Assembly: GCF_029761915.1 (NCBI RefSeq)
Contig: NZ_CP121695.1
Coordinates: 7,841,501 to 7,905,500, forward strand
DNA from: Bradyrhizobium sp. CB1650
Lineage (GTDB): Bacteria > Pseudomonadota > Alphaproteobacteria > Rhizobiales > Xanthobacteraceae
Direction: 5' to 3'
DNA: 64,000 nucleotides
In this document: positions 28,908-37,692 of the stretch, piece after piece
Layout of the letters: each line of letters begins with the position of its first letter
How positions within the stretch are numbered: position 1 is the stretch's first letter
Notes under the pieces: model-generated
The model's database searches: none
Told to the model about the DNA's origin: nothing
What the model saw: only the letters and a program-made list of their open reading frames with translations
Made by a program: the position numbers and the translations under genes

Positions 28908-30425
28908 TCACCAGTTCCGCTGCGCCCGGAGCAGCAACGCGAGGGTGTTTTGGTCTTTCAGCTCATGTGCAGCAGCCGGCTTAGCGATACCCGACTGCAG
29001 CGGCAGGGTCACCGTGCTGCCGCCCGCGTACTTCTGGTCGAGCATCATGTAAGCGAGTTCGGCGGAAAAGGTCAGATTTTTAACCGGGGTCCAGCGCGTC
29101 ACCGTGCCGACCGCCGCATAGTTGAAGTCGGGGTTACAACCAGCAAGGCCACTCGAGAGCGCCAGGGTACCAACGACCGCGCCGCAGATATAGCCCTTGG
29201 CCGTGTTGTTGTAGCGCACCGCCGCCCATGCCCCGTAGATCGACGTATTCCAGTGCGGATCCCAGTTGTGGTTAAAGGCGCCGTTCATGCCGTAGGTCGT
29301 CGTCAACTCCTGACCAGAGCCAGTTACGAACACGGCGTCTGAGACACCAGCAATACCAAGGCTCTGGTATGCTCCTGGAAGGCCGGTGCCACCGTACATC
29401 GCGTACGTTCGCGAGAGAAAGCTCTCGAAGTTGTAGCCGCTCGCACCCTTCGTATACACGCCCTGGACGTTGATCGAGTCACCCGCCCCCGTCGGGATGT
29501 TTTTGATCGATAGAGCCAGTTGGCCGGCCCAGCCCCACTTATCGCCCGGATAGCCCGTCACTTCGGAGGCGCCATAGTAGGCAGCATGATTGTCATGCGC
29601 CGCGACGGACGCCTGGAAGAGGCCCCAAGCTTGGTCAACGCGAAGCATCGCCACGAGATCTGGAGCCCTCGTACCGCCGATGTCGTTGGAACCATACGCG
29701 CCGGTGGCTAGACCTGCTGCTGTCGCACCGCTCACATTCCAGATGTTCGTGGTGTAGTTGGCGACCTGATCCTGAGCCGAGAAGGAGGCCGTGATGCCTT
29801 GACCGAAGTCAGCCGTATAGCTGAACTGGTTCACGGGCTCCCAGCCGCCGCCGCCGGGGATTTCCAGGGCGTTACCCGGATATGAGGTCCAGGGCGACGA
29901 GAACTGCGACTGCGCCTTGCCAAATGTGAATCCAGCGAACTGGATGAAGGCATAATAAACCCCAAGTCCGCCCACACCGGGCTGAGAAGTAAGCGATGAA
30001 GTATAGGCTGTTGCACCATTCACAGCCGTACTACCGACCCCGGAATAGGCACCGCTGGACCAGGTGAATGCCAACTCGCCGTAGGCCCGGAGCACGCCGT
30101 ACTCGGTCGCGGTACGCGTATCGAAGCTAAGGTCCTGACGGGAGCGCGCGGTGTAATAATCGCTCAGGCGGTTGTTAGCGCCTTGCACGCCGCTGCTGCG
30201 GACATCAAAATGACCGCTCGTATTGAGGGTTGTTTCAGCGCGCAGATACCCCCCGATCTTGAGGCACGTGTCAGTGCCAGGGATGTAGTAGAAGCCGGCG
30301 CCGTACAGTGAGCAGATCTTTACATATTCGATCGCCTTCGCCTTGACGGGGAGATCAGCAGCCTGCGCTCCAGCCCCCACCAACATTGCCGCTGATCCAA
30401 GGATAACACCCTTCATCACTTTCAT
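28908..30425 (-). CDS. Outer-membrane porin (rhizobial Porin_2 type)
   Basis: 505 residues starting at the ATG at 30425 (MKVMKGVILGSAAMLVGAGA), with GGAGG just upstream; the longer open frame to 30572 has no ribosome site. A signal peptide ends at AQAADLPVKA. The mature start VKICSLYGAGFYYIPGTDTC with LKIGGYLRAETTLN is the hallmark of alphaproteobacterial Porin_2 proteins, forming trimeric beta-barrel channels for small solutes. The protein ends in Trp (LLLRAQRNW), a typical outer-membrane assembly signal. It has its own terminator and faces the marR gene divergently. It appears intact, so it is probably expressed cargo rather than debris. Confidence 0.9.
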   Translation of the reverse strand: MKVMKGVILGSAAMLVGAGAQAADLPVKAKAIEYVKICSLYGAGFYYIPGTDTCLKIGGYLRAETTLNTSGHFDVRSSGVQGANNRLSDYYTARSRQDLSFDTRTATEYGVLRAYGELAFTWSSGAYSGVGSTAVNGATAYTSSLTSQPGVGGLGVYYAFIQFAGFTFGKAQSQFSSPWTSYPGNALEIPGGGGWEPVNQFSYTADFGQGITASFSAQDQVANYTTNIWNVSGATAAGLATGAYGSNDIGGTRAPDLVAMLRVDQAWGLFQASVAAHDNHAAYYGASEVTGYPGDKWGWAGQLALSIKNIPTGAGDSINVQGVYTKGASGYNFESFLSRTYAMYGGTGLPGAYQSLGIAGVSDAVFVTGSGQELTTTYGMNGAFNHNWDPHWNTSIYGAWAAVRYNNTAKGYICGAVVGTLALSSGLAGCNPDFNYAAVGTVTRWTPVKNLTFSAELAYMMLDQKYAGGSTVTLPLQSGIAKPAAAHELKDQNTLALLLRAQRNW

Positions 30426-30667
30426 CGATGACCCTCCAAGTTGGAAACCGCGTTTCCGTCCTTCAAAGATCCGCTCTGCAACCCTCACCATAAGGAAGGT
30501 GCCTGACGGAACGACTTCGAGGACCCCCTCGCTGTCGCACCGATCATTAGTATCTTCGATCAATTGTTGCAATTGATTAATTTAAATTAGCGTCTGATCG
30601 CAGAAGGCGTGTTGCGATTGAGCAACACACGACTAAATCGGCCCAAAACACCGCAGGCGCACCAAAA

Positions 30668-30698
30668 GAAACCCCCAAGGGGGCATCTCGGGGGTTTC
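30668..30698. terminator. Hairpin between porin and marR (terminator or leader structure)
   Basis: GAAACCCCC at 30668-30676 pairs with GGGGGTTTC at 30690-30698, a 9-bp GC-rich stem with a 13-nt loop. It lies between two divergent genes, where no gene needs terminating, so it may belong to a long porin leader, a small RNA, or a remnant. Confidence 0.5.
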
Positions 30699-30917
30699 AC
30701 TTGGAGATTTGCAGCAGAGGAATTGCTTGATTGGTCCTTGGTGATCGCCTAGATGATATACGCATGTAATTTTCTAAATCAATTGCTAAATTGCATTGTA
30801 TGTGCGTTCCATGCAGGCTGTTCTGGGCAACTTCGATGGATAGCATTGAGCTATCACCTCTCCTGAGTCGTTCACGACGCCCGTCCCTCGCGACAATGAG
30901 CAAGTGCGAAAGCTAAC

Positions 30918-31400
30918 ATGGCTGAAAAAGAACAATTGGATCGAGCCGTTAGGGACCTGATCTGGAACATCGTCGAGATCCACTCTCAGCTCGAGGAGAT
31001 TCACAAGAGCTGGGCGGAAATGTTAGGCATAACCGAACCGCAGTGGCTAATTCTGATGGCCATTGAAGAGCTTGATGATGGACGCGGCGTTTCCGGGATT
31101 GCGATCGCGAATAAGCTGCGGATCCATCCCGCCTTCGTGACAAATCAAACCAAGAAACTCGAGCAGATGGAGCTCCTGGCCCGCGTAGTATCGCCTGACG
31201 ATGCGAGATTCCTGCAGATCTCGCTGACGCAAAAGGCTCGAACGGAAATAGCAAAGCTGTCAGACAAGAGACAGGCGCTTGATTCGACGATGCTTGCCGG
31301 TCTGGACGAAGAGTCTTTGGACTACCTCAATAAACGACTGACCTCGATTGCCAAGAATAGCTGGCTTGCACATCAAAAACTAAGTCTACGGCTATTGTAG
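30918..31400 (+). CDS. MarR-family transcriptional regulator
   Basis: 160 residues (MAEKEQLDRAVRDLIWNIVE). The winged helix includes TEPQWLILMAIEELDDGRGV, the recognition region NKLRIHPAFVTNQTKKLEQM and the wing LLARVVSPDDARFLQISLTQ; a C-terminal dimerisation helix ends LAHQKLSLRLL. MarR proteins repress nearby genes until a small ligand binds. It is divergent from the porin with a 490-bp gap, so porin control is possible but no operator palindrome was identified. Confidence 0.85.
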   Translation: MAEKEQLDRAVRDLIWNIVEIHSQLEEIHKSWAEMLGITEPQWLILMAIEELDDGRGVSGIAIANKLRIHPAFVTNQTKKLEQMELLARVVSPDDARFLQISLTQKARTEIAKLSDKRQALDSTMLAGLDEESLDYLNKRLTSIAKNSWLAHQKLSLRLL

Positions 31401-31794
31401 TTGGGCCTTCGACGTATCCATTAGTCTTCACCGGCTAATCTTGAGGGTTCTGTGAGGTCGCGGGGCAAAGGCCAGCCGCGCGCTCTGTCGGAACGTGCGA
31501 CCTCATAGAAGCCGGATTGAACGAAGGCGCGGAGTTGTGGGCGCTATGGCGATAGTGCAGCCAGTGCGGCTGCGGAGAAGGCGCGCCTGTGGTCGCCGCA
31601 CGCCGCCAAGACAATCAGCTGATGTGAGCGACCGCATTGATCGGGCCAAGAGCGCGAGGCCGCGAGCGATTTGCTGTGCTGGGATGCGCGGCCGAACGAT
31701 CGGCGGGATGTTCGGTGACGAGCGCGGCCACGGCGACATCGGACGTTGCCACCGAGAAGGTGATCACGGAAGGGGTGGATGGTGCAGGCGCTGG
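31401..31794. other. Noncoding flank of IS91-type element
   Basis: No supported gene. Open frames on both strands have Arg-rich, motif-free translations. It probably contains the terminus of the IS91-type element. Confidence 0.4.
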
Positions 31795-32973
31795 TCATGA
31801 CGTGTCACAACGAAACGGATGGTCGCGCGCGCCGGCTCGCAGGACGACGTCGACGCGCCGCATGGTACCGCCGCAAGGTGGGCAGGCGGGGATCTCGCAT
31901 TTGACGAGGGGATCATCGCCGGCTTCTTGATCAGCCGGAGCGTTGCGGACGTCAAGGAGTTGACGGCAGAGAGCGATTTTATCGTTGCGTCCGCCATTGG
32001 CGAGGAAGCCATAGTGGCGAATGCGATGGAAGCCGTCCGGGAGGGCGTGCAGGAGAAAGCGCCGCATGAACTCACCGGCATCAAGCGTCATCACCTTGGC
32101 TTTGCTATTCTGCCGATAGTCCTTCCAGGAAAAGCTCACCTTACCATCGGCGAGCGAGATCAGCCGGCTGTTGGCGATGGCGACGCGATGCGTATAGCGG
32201 CCGAGATAAGCCAGCACCTGTTCGGGCCCGCCGAATGGCGGCTTGGCGTAGACGACCCAGTTGGTCCGTCGGAGCTGATCGAGCCGCTGGGTGAACGCGG
32301 CCGGATCGGCGAGGTGGGCGAGATCAGCAAAAAAGCCTAACTGGCCAGCCGCGAAGGCAGCTTGCAGCTCTTGCAGAAACAGGCGGCGGAATAGCCGGGA
32401 GAGGACGCGGACCGGCAGGAAGAAGCCAGGCCGGCAAGCGATCCAGCGTGTGCCGTCGAGCGAAGGTCCACCACCAGGCACGACACAGTGGACATGCGGA
32501 TGGTATTGCAGAGTCTGGCCCCAGCTATGGAGGACGGCAGTCACGCCGAGCTGGGCACCGAGATGCTTGGGATCGGCCGCGATGGTGGTGAGCGTCTCCG
32601 CCGCGCAGCGGAACAGGATGGCATAGACCACCGCCTTGTTCTGGAAAGCAATCTCTCTGGCCGGCGCCGGCAAGGTGAAGACGACGTGGAAGTATGGCAC
32701 GGGAAGGAGTTCGGCCTGCCGCTCGGCAAGCCATTGCGCGCGCGCCGCGCCCTGGCACTTCGGACAGTGCCGACTGCGACAGGAGTTGTAGGCGATGCGC
32801 GTCGCGCCGCAGTCGTCGCATTGCTCGACATGGCCGCCGAGCACCGCCGTCCGGCACGCGGTGATGGCGCCCATCACGCGTCGCTCGACGCGGCCGAGAT
32901 GGCCGGCATGCGCCAGTCGAAAAGCTTCGCCGTGGCGGCGGAATATGTCCGCCACCTCCAAAGCCGGACCCAT
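31795..32973 (-). CDS. IS91-family transposase (HUH rolling-circle type)
   Basis: 392 residues. The N-terminal zinc-binding domain shows EQCDDCGATRIAYNSCRSRH and CPKCQGAARAQWL. The HUH metal site is in LQYHPHVHCVVPGGGPSLDG. The catalytic Tyr region is AYLGRYTHRVAIANSRLISL, then SFSWKDYRQNSKAKVMTLDA, RHYGFLANGGRNDKI. These enzymes nick one strand and move DNA by rolling-circle transposition. The gene follows a tyrosine integrase gene with an 8-bp gap, a pairing known from rhizobial IS91-like elements. It appears intact. Confidence 0.9.
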   Translation of the reverse strand: MGPALEVADIFRRHGEAFRLAHAGHLGRVERRVMGAITACRTAVLGGHVEQCDDCGATRIAYNSCRSRHCPKCQGAARAQWLAERQAELLPVPYFHVVFTLPAPAREIAFQNKAVVYAILFRCAAETLTTIAADPKHLGAQLGVTAVLHSWGQTLQYHPHVHCVVPGGGPSLDGTRWIACRPGFFLPVRVLSRLFRRLFLQELQAAFAAGQLGFFADLAHLADPAAFTQRLDQLRRTNWVVYAKPPFGGPEQVLAYLGRYTHRVAIANSRLISLADGKVSFSWKDYRQNSKAKVMTLDAGEFMRRFLLHALPDGFHRIRHYGFLANGGRNDKIALCRQLLDVRNAPADQEAGDDPLVKCEIPACPPCGGTMRRVDVVLRAGARDHPFRCDTS

Positions 32974-32981
32974 GATCCCGG

Positions 32982-33842
32982 TCAGCTGGGCGGAACGATC
33001 TCCAATCGCAGCCGGTCAAGCGGACTCGGGGTCTGGCTGATCGTTTTGGTGGCGACTTGGGCGTAGCGTGCCGTGCTTTGCAAGCTGGCATGGCCGAGCA
33101 GCACCTGGATGACACGAATGTCGGCGCCGTTCTCCAGAAGATGGGTCGCAAAACTGTGCCGTAGTGTGTGCACCGTCACGCGCTTGTTCAGACCGGCTGC
33201 GATGTAGGCCGAGCGACACGCGGCGTGCAGCACCGTCGCATCAAGCGGCCGCTCACTGTCGCGGCCAGGAAATAGCCAGCGTGTCGGTCGGGTTAGCCGC
33301 CAATAGGCCCGCAGAATCTTCAGAAGCTGCGGCGAGAGGATGACGTAACGGTCCCTGCCGCCTTTGCCTTATTCGACCCGGATCACCATCCGCTGGCTGT
33401 CGATATCCGCGATCTTGAGGAAAACCACCTCCGATACGCGTAAACCGGTGGCATAGACTGTCGTCAACGCTATGCGGCTCTTTAGGCTCGGGATCGCCTC
33501 CAGAAAGCTCACCACCTCGTCGGCACTCAGCACGACCGGCAGCTTGCGTGGCTCCCGCGCGTAGGCGATGCGCTCCGGCATCGTGCTGTGGCCGAGCGTG
33601 ACCCCGTAGAAGAATCGCAACGCACAGACGATCTGGTTCAGGGCAGGCCATGAGATCCTCGTCGCCACCAGATGAACCTGGAACGCGTGAACGTCCTCCA
33701 AGCCCAAATGGTCGGGTGATCGGCCAAAATATCGGCTGAACTTCGATACCGCGTTGAGATATGATCGTTGCGTCGCCGGCGACAAATTGCGGACCGTCAT
33801 GTCCTCGATCATGCGTCGGCGGAGAGGGCTCAGCTGGGCCAT
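32982..33842 (-). pseudogene. Tyrosine integrase of IS91-type element, one stop codon
   Basis: A single frame runs from MAQLSPLRRRMIEDMTVRNL to [11 protein letters not shown] (287 codons) but contains TAA at 33369-33371 after MVIRVE, where CAA (Gln before GKGGRDRY) is expected. Core-binding domain, first Arg (TGLRVSEVVFLKI), HxxR ([17 protein letters not shown]), GH ([16 protein letters not shown]) and Tyr are all present. One C-to-T change explains the loss, so it is very recent, or suppressed, or a sequencing error. Confidence 0.82.
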
Positions 33843-33848
33843 CGAAAA

Positions 33849-33902
33849 CCTCCTGTCTGAAGGGTTGGGCTCTGAAAACCCTCGATCCTCTCAGACAGGA
33901 GG
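33849..33902. repeat. Nested inverted repeats at IS91-type element end
   Basis: CCTCCTGTCTGA at 33849-33860 is matched by its exact reverse complement at 33891-33902. Inside, AGGGTT near 33861 pairs with AACCCT near 33877, forming a second stem. It lies just upstream of the integrase start, as expected for an element terminus or a recombinase site. Confidence 0.65.
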
Positions 33903-34164
33903 CGGCCGTTACCACCTCTCCTCAAATGCCGCGCCAGCGGCTTCGTTCAATTACCCATAACTTTGCCCAGCCGGGCTGATCCGCTGGTCGGCGAAATCTT
34001 GAATCGGAAGAATCACTTGTGATTCCTTTCTGAGCACCTGATTTGCGAGAGGTGCTCTATGGGGGCTGACATTAAGCGATCGATTGGCAAAAGGCTGTTT
34101 GCGTCCTTGGAAGGGAAATGTTGGATTGATCGAGAGAGTAGTGGATGCGAGTTTAGGAACGCGC

Positions 34165-34325
34165 GGCTCGCCGCATCGAAATGGCGCTGAAACTCGCACA
34201 CTTCCCGGCCGTGAAGGAGCTTGCGGGCTTCGACTTCGAGGCATAACCGTCAATCGTCTAAAGCAGATCCGCGACTTGGCCGCGCGAGAACGTGCTGCTG
34301 CTCGGCCCGCCGGTGGGTTGGCTCG
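34165..34325 (+). pseudogene. IstB fragment (another IS21 relative)
   Basis: The plus strand encodes MALKLAHFPAVKELAGFDFE, then after a stop and shift RENVLLLGPPVGW, the N-terminal segment up to the Walker A of IstB proteins. Nothing more of the element remains. The surrounding 33903-34548 has no other recognisable gene. Confidence 0.65.
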
Positions 34326-34548
34326 AAGCCTTTGAATTTCAGCAGAGGCGCTGGGAGCTTGTTGGCCCTGGCTAAGGAGAGCTGGGAACAGGATCGGTTC
34401 GCCGCTAACACGAACATCATCTCTTGAGCGAAACGCCTTGAATCCAGGTGAAGATCACCTGGGACGGCTCGGCCTGGCTGATGCTGTCGAAGGTACTGGA
34501 GAGGAGCATTCAAGGGCCACGATCAGCAGTTGTGTGCGGGGCAAGCGC

Positions 34549-35781
34549 TCAGACCGAGAACTCTTTCATCGAAACGGTGGGATCTGCCAGCCTGCGCTTG
34601 TCGACCGCCTTTCGAGATCCGATCAGCTGGCGACCCACCACGAATTCCGCCGGCGCATTGATCGCCTCGACTGATTGTAGCTTGTTGCCCATTAGGTGGA
34701 AGACCGCGAATTTGTCTCGGGCCGGATCGCCGCGGACAACTGTCTCATCCACGTCGAACGGATAGCCGGCGATCTGGAGTTTCAGATCATACTGGTCGGA
34801 CCACTGCCAGGGCACCTCGCCGGCAGGTGGCGGGCGGCCTACGATGGCAGCGGCGGCCTGCTTGGCCTGCTCCAGGGCGTTGGGCACACTCTCCATGCGG
34901 AACATGCGGCCATAGATCGGCATCGGCCGGTGGGCGACGTCGCCGATGGCGAAGACGTATGGATCGGAGGTACGCGCCTCCAGGTCAACCACTATGCCGC
35001 GGGCAGTCTGCAGTCCCGCCTCGGCGGCCAGCTCATCGTTGGGATGCGCACCGATGCCCACGACCGCGGCATCACAGCGGATCAACCGCCCATCGGCCAG
35101 CCTCACCCCTGTGATGCGGCGGCCATCGCCTTCGAAGCTCCGCGCTTTGACGCCCAGCTCGAACTTGACCCCGTGCTTCTCGTGGTACTTGCGGACGAAG
35201 GTCGACAGCACCTCACAAACCACGCGCGGCAGCGGCCGCGCCTCGCGTTCTAGCACTACTACCTCGGCACCGAGCGCCCGCCCGGAGGCTGCGACCTCCA
35301 GGCCGATGTAGCCTGCTCCGATGACAGCCAGCCGTTTGCCCGGGCCAACCTCAGCCTTCATCGTCACGGCGTCCGCAGCCGTACGGAGGAACATCACGCC
35401 TTCAAGGTTCGCGCCAGGGATCGGCAAGGCTATGGCGCGCGCGCCGGTCGCCAGCGCAAGGAAATCGTAACCCACCTCGGTTCCACCGGAGAGTTGTACC
35501 TTGCGGGCGCTGCGCTCTAGCTTCACAGCCCGGACATTGGGTCGGAAGTCAATGAATTTATCGACGTAGAACTTGAGCGGCTTCAACGCCAAGCGCTCGG
35601 CGGCGGTCTCGCCCTTCAGCCAAGCTTTGGAGAGCGGCGGCCGCTGATAGGGCGGGATCGGCTCGTCCCCGATAAGCGTGATCGGGCCCGCATGGCCGTA
35701 CTGCCGCAAGAGGGCCGCGAGCGTCCCCCCTGCCTGGCCTGCGCCGACGATAACTATTCGTGGTTGTGCGCGCAATTCCAT
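34549..35781 (-). CDS. NAD(P)H:ferredoxin reductase (FAD, putidaredoxin-reductase type)
   Basis: 410 residues from the ATG at 35781 (MELRAQPRIVIVGAGQAGGT); an ATG 11 codons upstream is also in frame. FAD binding: IVIVGAGQAGGTLAALLR at the N-terminus and TSDPYVFAIGDVAHRPMPIY near residue 290. NAD(P)H binding: RLAVIGAGYIGLEVAASGRA near 150. A C-terminal reductase domain follows (WSDQYDLKLQIAGYPFDVDE). These cytosolic flavoproteins pass electrons from NAD(P)H to a [2Fe-2S] ferredoxin for a P450. It lies downstream of the ferredoxin and P450 genes on the same strand and completes the electron chain. Confidence 0.92.
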   Translation of the reverse strand: MELRAQPRIVIVGAGQAGGTLAALLRQYGHAGPITLIGDEPIPPYQRPPLSKAWLKGETAAERLALKPLKFYVDKFIDFRPNVRAVKLERSARKVQLSGGTEVGYDFLALATGARAIALPIPGANLEGVMFLRTAADAVTMKAEVGPGKRLAVIGAGYIGLEVAASGRALGAEVVVLEREARPLPRVVCEVLSTFVRKYHEKHGVKFELGVKARSFEGDGRRITGVRLADGRLIRCDAAVVGIGAHPNDELAAEAGLQTARGIVVDLEARTSDPYVFAIGDVAHRPMPIYGRMFRMESVPNALEQAKQAAAAIVGRPPPAGEVPWQWSDQYDLKLQIAGYPFDVDETVVRGDPARDKFAVFHLMGNKLQSVEAINAPAEFVVGRQLIGSRKAVDKRRLADPTVSMKEFSV

Positions 35782-35852
35782 GTTCAGGTGATATACTTGC
35801 GTGGCGGGAGACACCGCGGCCTGCCAGTGGGATCCCCGTGAACAACCGCCGT

Positions 35853-36086
35853 TCAGCGATCATCAATGATTTGGTCACTCGAGTCCGCAAGATCGAAATG
35901 TTCTGAGGTAAAGCTTGGCCAATGGCTAAGGGCGGCGCGACGAACGCCGGCTTCACGTAAAGCGCGGTGCCCCGCCGAAGGCGCCGTGTTTCTTGACGCC
36001 TCAAACGTCATATAAAACCGCTCATAAGTAGTCTCCATCCCCATTGTCTCCGAAAGACCGGCGTTCCCGCGCAGCGAATTTGGCAT
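35853..36086 (-). CDS. Small ORF of unknown function between ferredoxin and reductase
   Basis: 77 codons (MPNSLRGNAGLSETMGMETT, then ERFYMTFEASRNTAPSAGHR) between the ferredoxin stop (36105) and the reductase start. No family or clear ribosome site was recognised. It could be a small operon protein or chance open sequence. The 320-bp gap is unusual in an otherwise tight cluster. Confidence 0.3.
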   Translation of the reverse strand: MPNSLRGNAGLSETMGMETTYERFYMTFEASRNTAPSAGHRALREAGVRRAALSHWPSFTSEHFDLADSSDQIIDDR

Positions 36087-36104
36087 CTCGAAATCGGTTC
36101 AGAA

Positions 36105-36431
36105 CTACGCTTCTTCAAAACTAGAACCGGGCGCGAGCGTCACTGTCAGGCCATCCAATTCCTCAGAGAGCGGGATCTGACAGGCAAGCCGCGAGTTTTG
36201 ACGTCGCTCGGGGGCGACATCCAACATCGCGTCTTCGTTTTCGTCTACGGGTTTAAGCTTGCTGAGTAACGCTTCATCGACGTACACATGGCAAGTGCCA
36301 CACGACGCGCAACCGCCGCACTGCGCTGTTAAATCCAACCCTGCGTCGCTAATGGCGCGCATCAATGTGGGCGCCGACACATTTTCGAGCTCAATCGACT
36401 GACCGGCTCGATCAACAATTGTCAACTTCAT
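36105..36431 (-). CDS. [2Fe-2S] ferredoxin (adrenodoxin/putidaredoxin type)
   Basis: 108 residues (MKLTIVDRAGQSIELENVSA). The cluster ligands are Cys38, Cys44, Cys47 and Cys84 in the pattern C-x5-C-x2-C...C (AQCGGCASCGTCHVYVDE, RLACQIPL). Acidic residues after the cluster loop (VDENEDAMLD) form the usual docking face for reductase and P450. It starts 11 bp after the P450 stop, so the two are probably translated together, and it is the likely electron donor of that P450. Confidence 0.95.
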   Translation of the reverse strand: MKLTIVDRAGQSIELENVSAPTLMRAISDAGLDLTAQCGGCASCGTCHVYVDEALLSKLKPVDENEDAMLDVAPERRQNSRLACQIPLSEELDGLTVTLAPGSSFEEA

Positions 36432-36442
36432 TTGAAAAAAAC

Positions 36443-37666
36443 CTAGAAGACCACATGCAGCGGACCGAAGGAACGATGAGAGAAGCCGCGGAATCGGGGC
36501 GCTTCTTTCGCAGTATCCAGACGCACGTTAGGCAGGCGAGCAATGAGGGCCTTGAGGGACTCCCTCATCTTCAGCCTGGCCAAATGCATACCGGGACAAA
36601 TCCGCGGGCCGACATTGAATGCGATGTGATCGGTTGGTCGCTTCCTCTCCAAGTCGGCCATGTGTGGGCAAGCATAATGCTCTGGGTCCCGATTTGCTGC
36701 CGCATGCAGCATACAGACCTTTTCCCCCGTCTTGATGCTTACGCCTGCGAGTGAGGTGTCACTGGTCGCTGTGCGAAACCGGAACTGGATCGCCCCGAAG
36801 AGCCGCAATGTTTCCTCAACAAACGCGTTGAGCGCGCCCTCCCGATCGTCCGTCACAGCTTGGCGCAAAGCGGGGTCAGACAAGTACAGGTATACCGCGT
36901 TAGCGATGGCGTTCGTAGTCGTTTCTCCGGCGCCAATCGCCATGTCCCTGACAAGCGAAATGATGTCATCTTCGCCGACATTATCCCAATACAGAGGGGC
37001 TAGCGTCCAGAGCTGGCTGATTAGATCGCTACCGCGCCCCTCCCGTCGCTCACGGACGAGTGGCTTAAAAATACCATTGAGTTCGACAGACGCCTTCTTT
37101 GCCTGCTGGATTCGCTCCTCGTTGGATGAATTGTAAGCCCACGCCACCACGTTCCGATGGCACTCGGCAATGTTGTCGATCAGTCCGTCGTCCTTCCAGG
37201 GAAGCCCAAACATCGACGCCATAATGCGCGGCGGAATCGCATAGGAAAAATCCGTTACAAGATCAGCGCTACCTCGCCTCTCGAAGCGGTCAATCGCATC
37301 GTTAACAACGGGCAGGACATGCTCCGTCCGGTATTGGGTCATTGCCGCTGGGCTGAAAACCCTTAGATAGAGTGGACGAAGTCGCGCGTGTTCCTCGCCA
37401 ATCAGATGGGTAACAGAGGTTTTCCCCCCCCGAATTTCGTAAGACAGCGGGGGGATGTCTTTGGACACCCAGCCTGCGTACAACTTTTCGTCCGATTCGA
37501 CCGCTTTGCAAAGTTCATAGTTCAAGATCAGCCAGCACTTCATGCCCGGATCCCAGACGACATCTCCCCTTCCTCGTAATTCATCGTAGACCGGGAAGGG
37601 ATCCTTTTCCGCGAGTGAGAGCATGGACCAATCAGGTGACAGCGGGGAAATCGCAGCAGCGTTCAT
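36443..37666 (-). CDS. Cytochrome P450 (bacterial class I)
   Basis: 407 residues, no membrane anchor. I-helix oxygen-activation motif AGETT at 246-250 (MAIGAGETTTNAIA); K-helix EETLR with Glu285 and Arg288; heme loop FNVGPRICPG with Cys357 as the thiolate ligand. The family inserts oxygen into small organic substrates using electrons from a ferredoxin; the genes for ferredoxin and reductase follow directly. The ATG at 37666 has GTAAAGGA upstream. Upstream genes encode an M24 peptidase and a solute-binding protein, an uncommon partnership that suggests catabolism or modification of an imported amide-type compound. Substrate unknown. Confidence 0.95.
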   Translation of the reverse strand: MNAAAISPLSPDWSMLSLAEKDPFPVYDELRGRGDVVWDPGMKCWLILNYELCKAVESDEKLYAGWVSKDIPPLSYEIRGGKTSVTHLIGEEHARLRPLYLRVFSPAAMTQYRTEHVLPVVNDAIDRFERRGSADLVTDFSYAIPPRIMASMFGLPWKDDGLIDNIAECHRNVVAWAYNSSNEERIQQAKKASVELNGIFKPLVRERREGRGSDLISQLWTLAPLYWDNVGEDDIISLVRDMAIGAGETTTNAIANAVYLYLSDPALRQAVTDDREGALNAFVEETLRLFGAIQFRFRTATSDTSLAGVSIKTGEKVCMLHAAANRDPEHYACPHMADLERKRPTDHIAFNVGPRICPGMHLARLKMRESLKALIARLPNVRLDTAKEAPRFRGFSHRSFGPLHVVF

Positions 37667-37692
37667 TGAAACATCCTTTACGGGTTAGGTGA

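Noticed and set aside
30426..30572. 49-residue N-terminal extension of the porin
   Set aside because: The ATG at 30425 has a GGAGG site and begins a proper signal peptide; the extension would bury it.
36443..37666. Possibility that the P450 belongs to the rhizobial gibberellin operon
   Set aside because: Its neighbours are a peptidase and a binding protein, with no diterpene cyclase, prenyl-synthase or short-chain dehydrogenase genes, and only one P450 is present.
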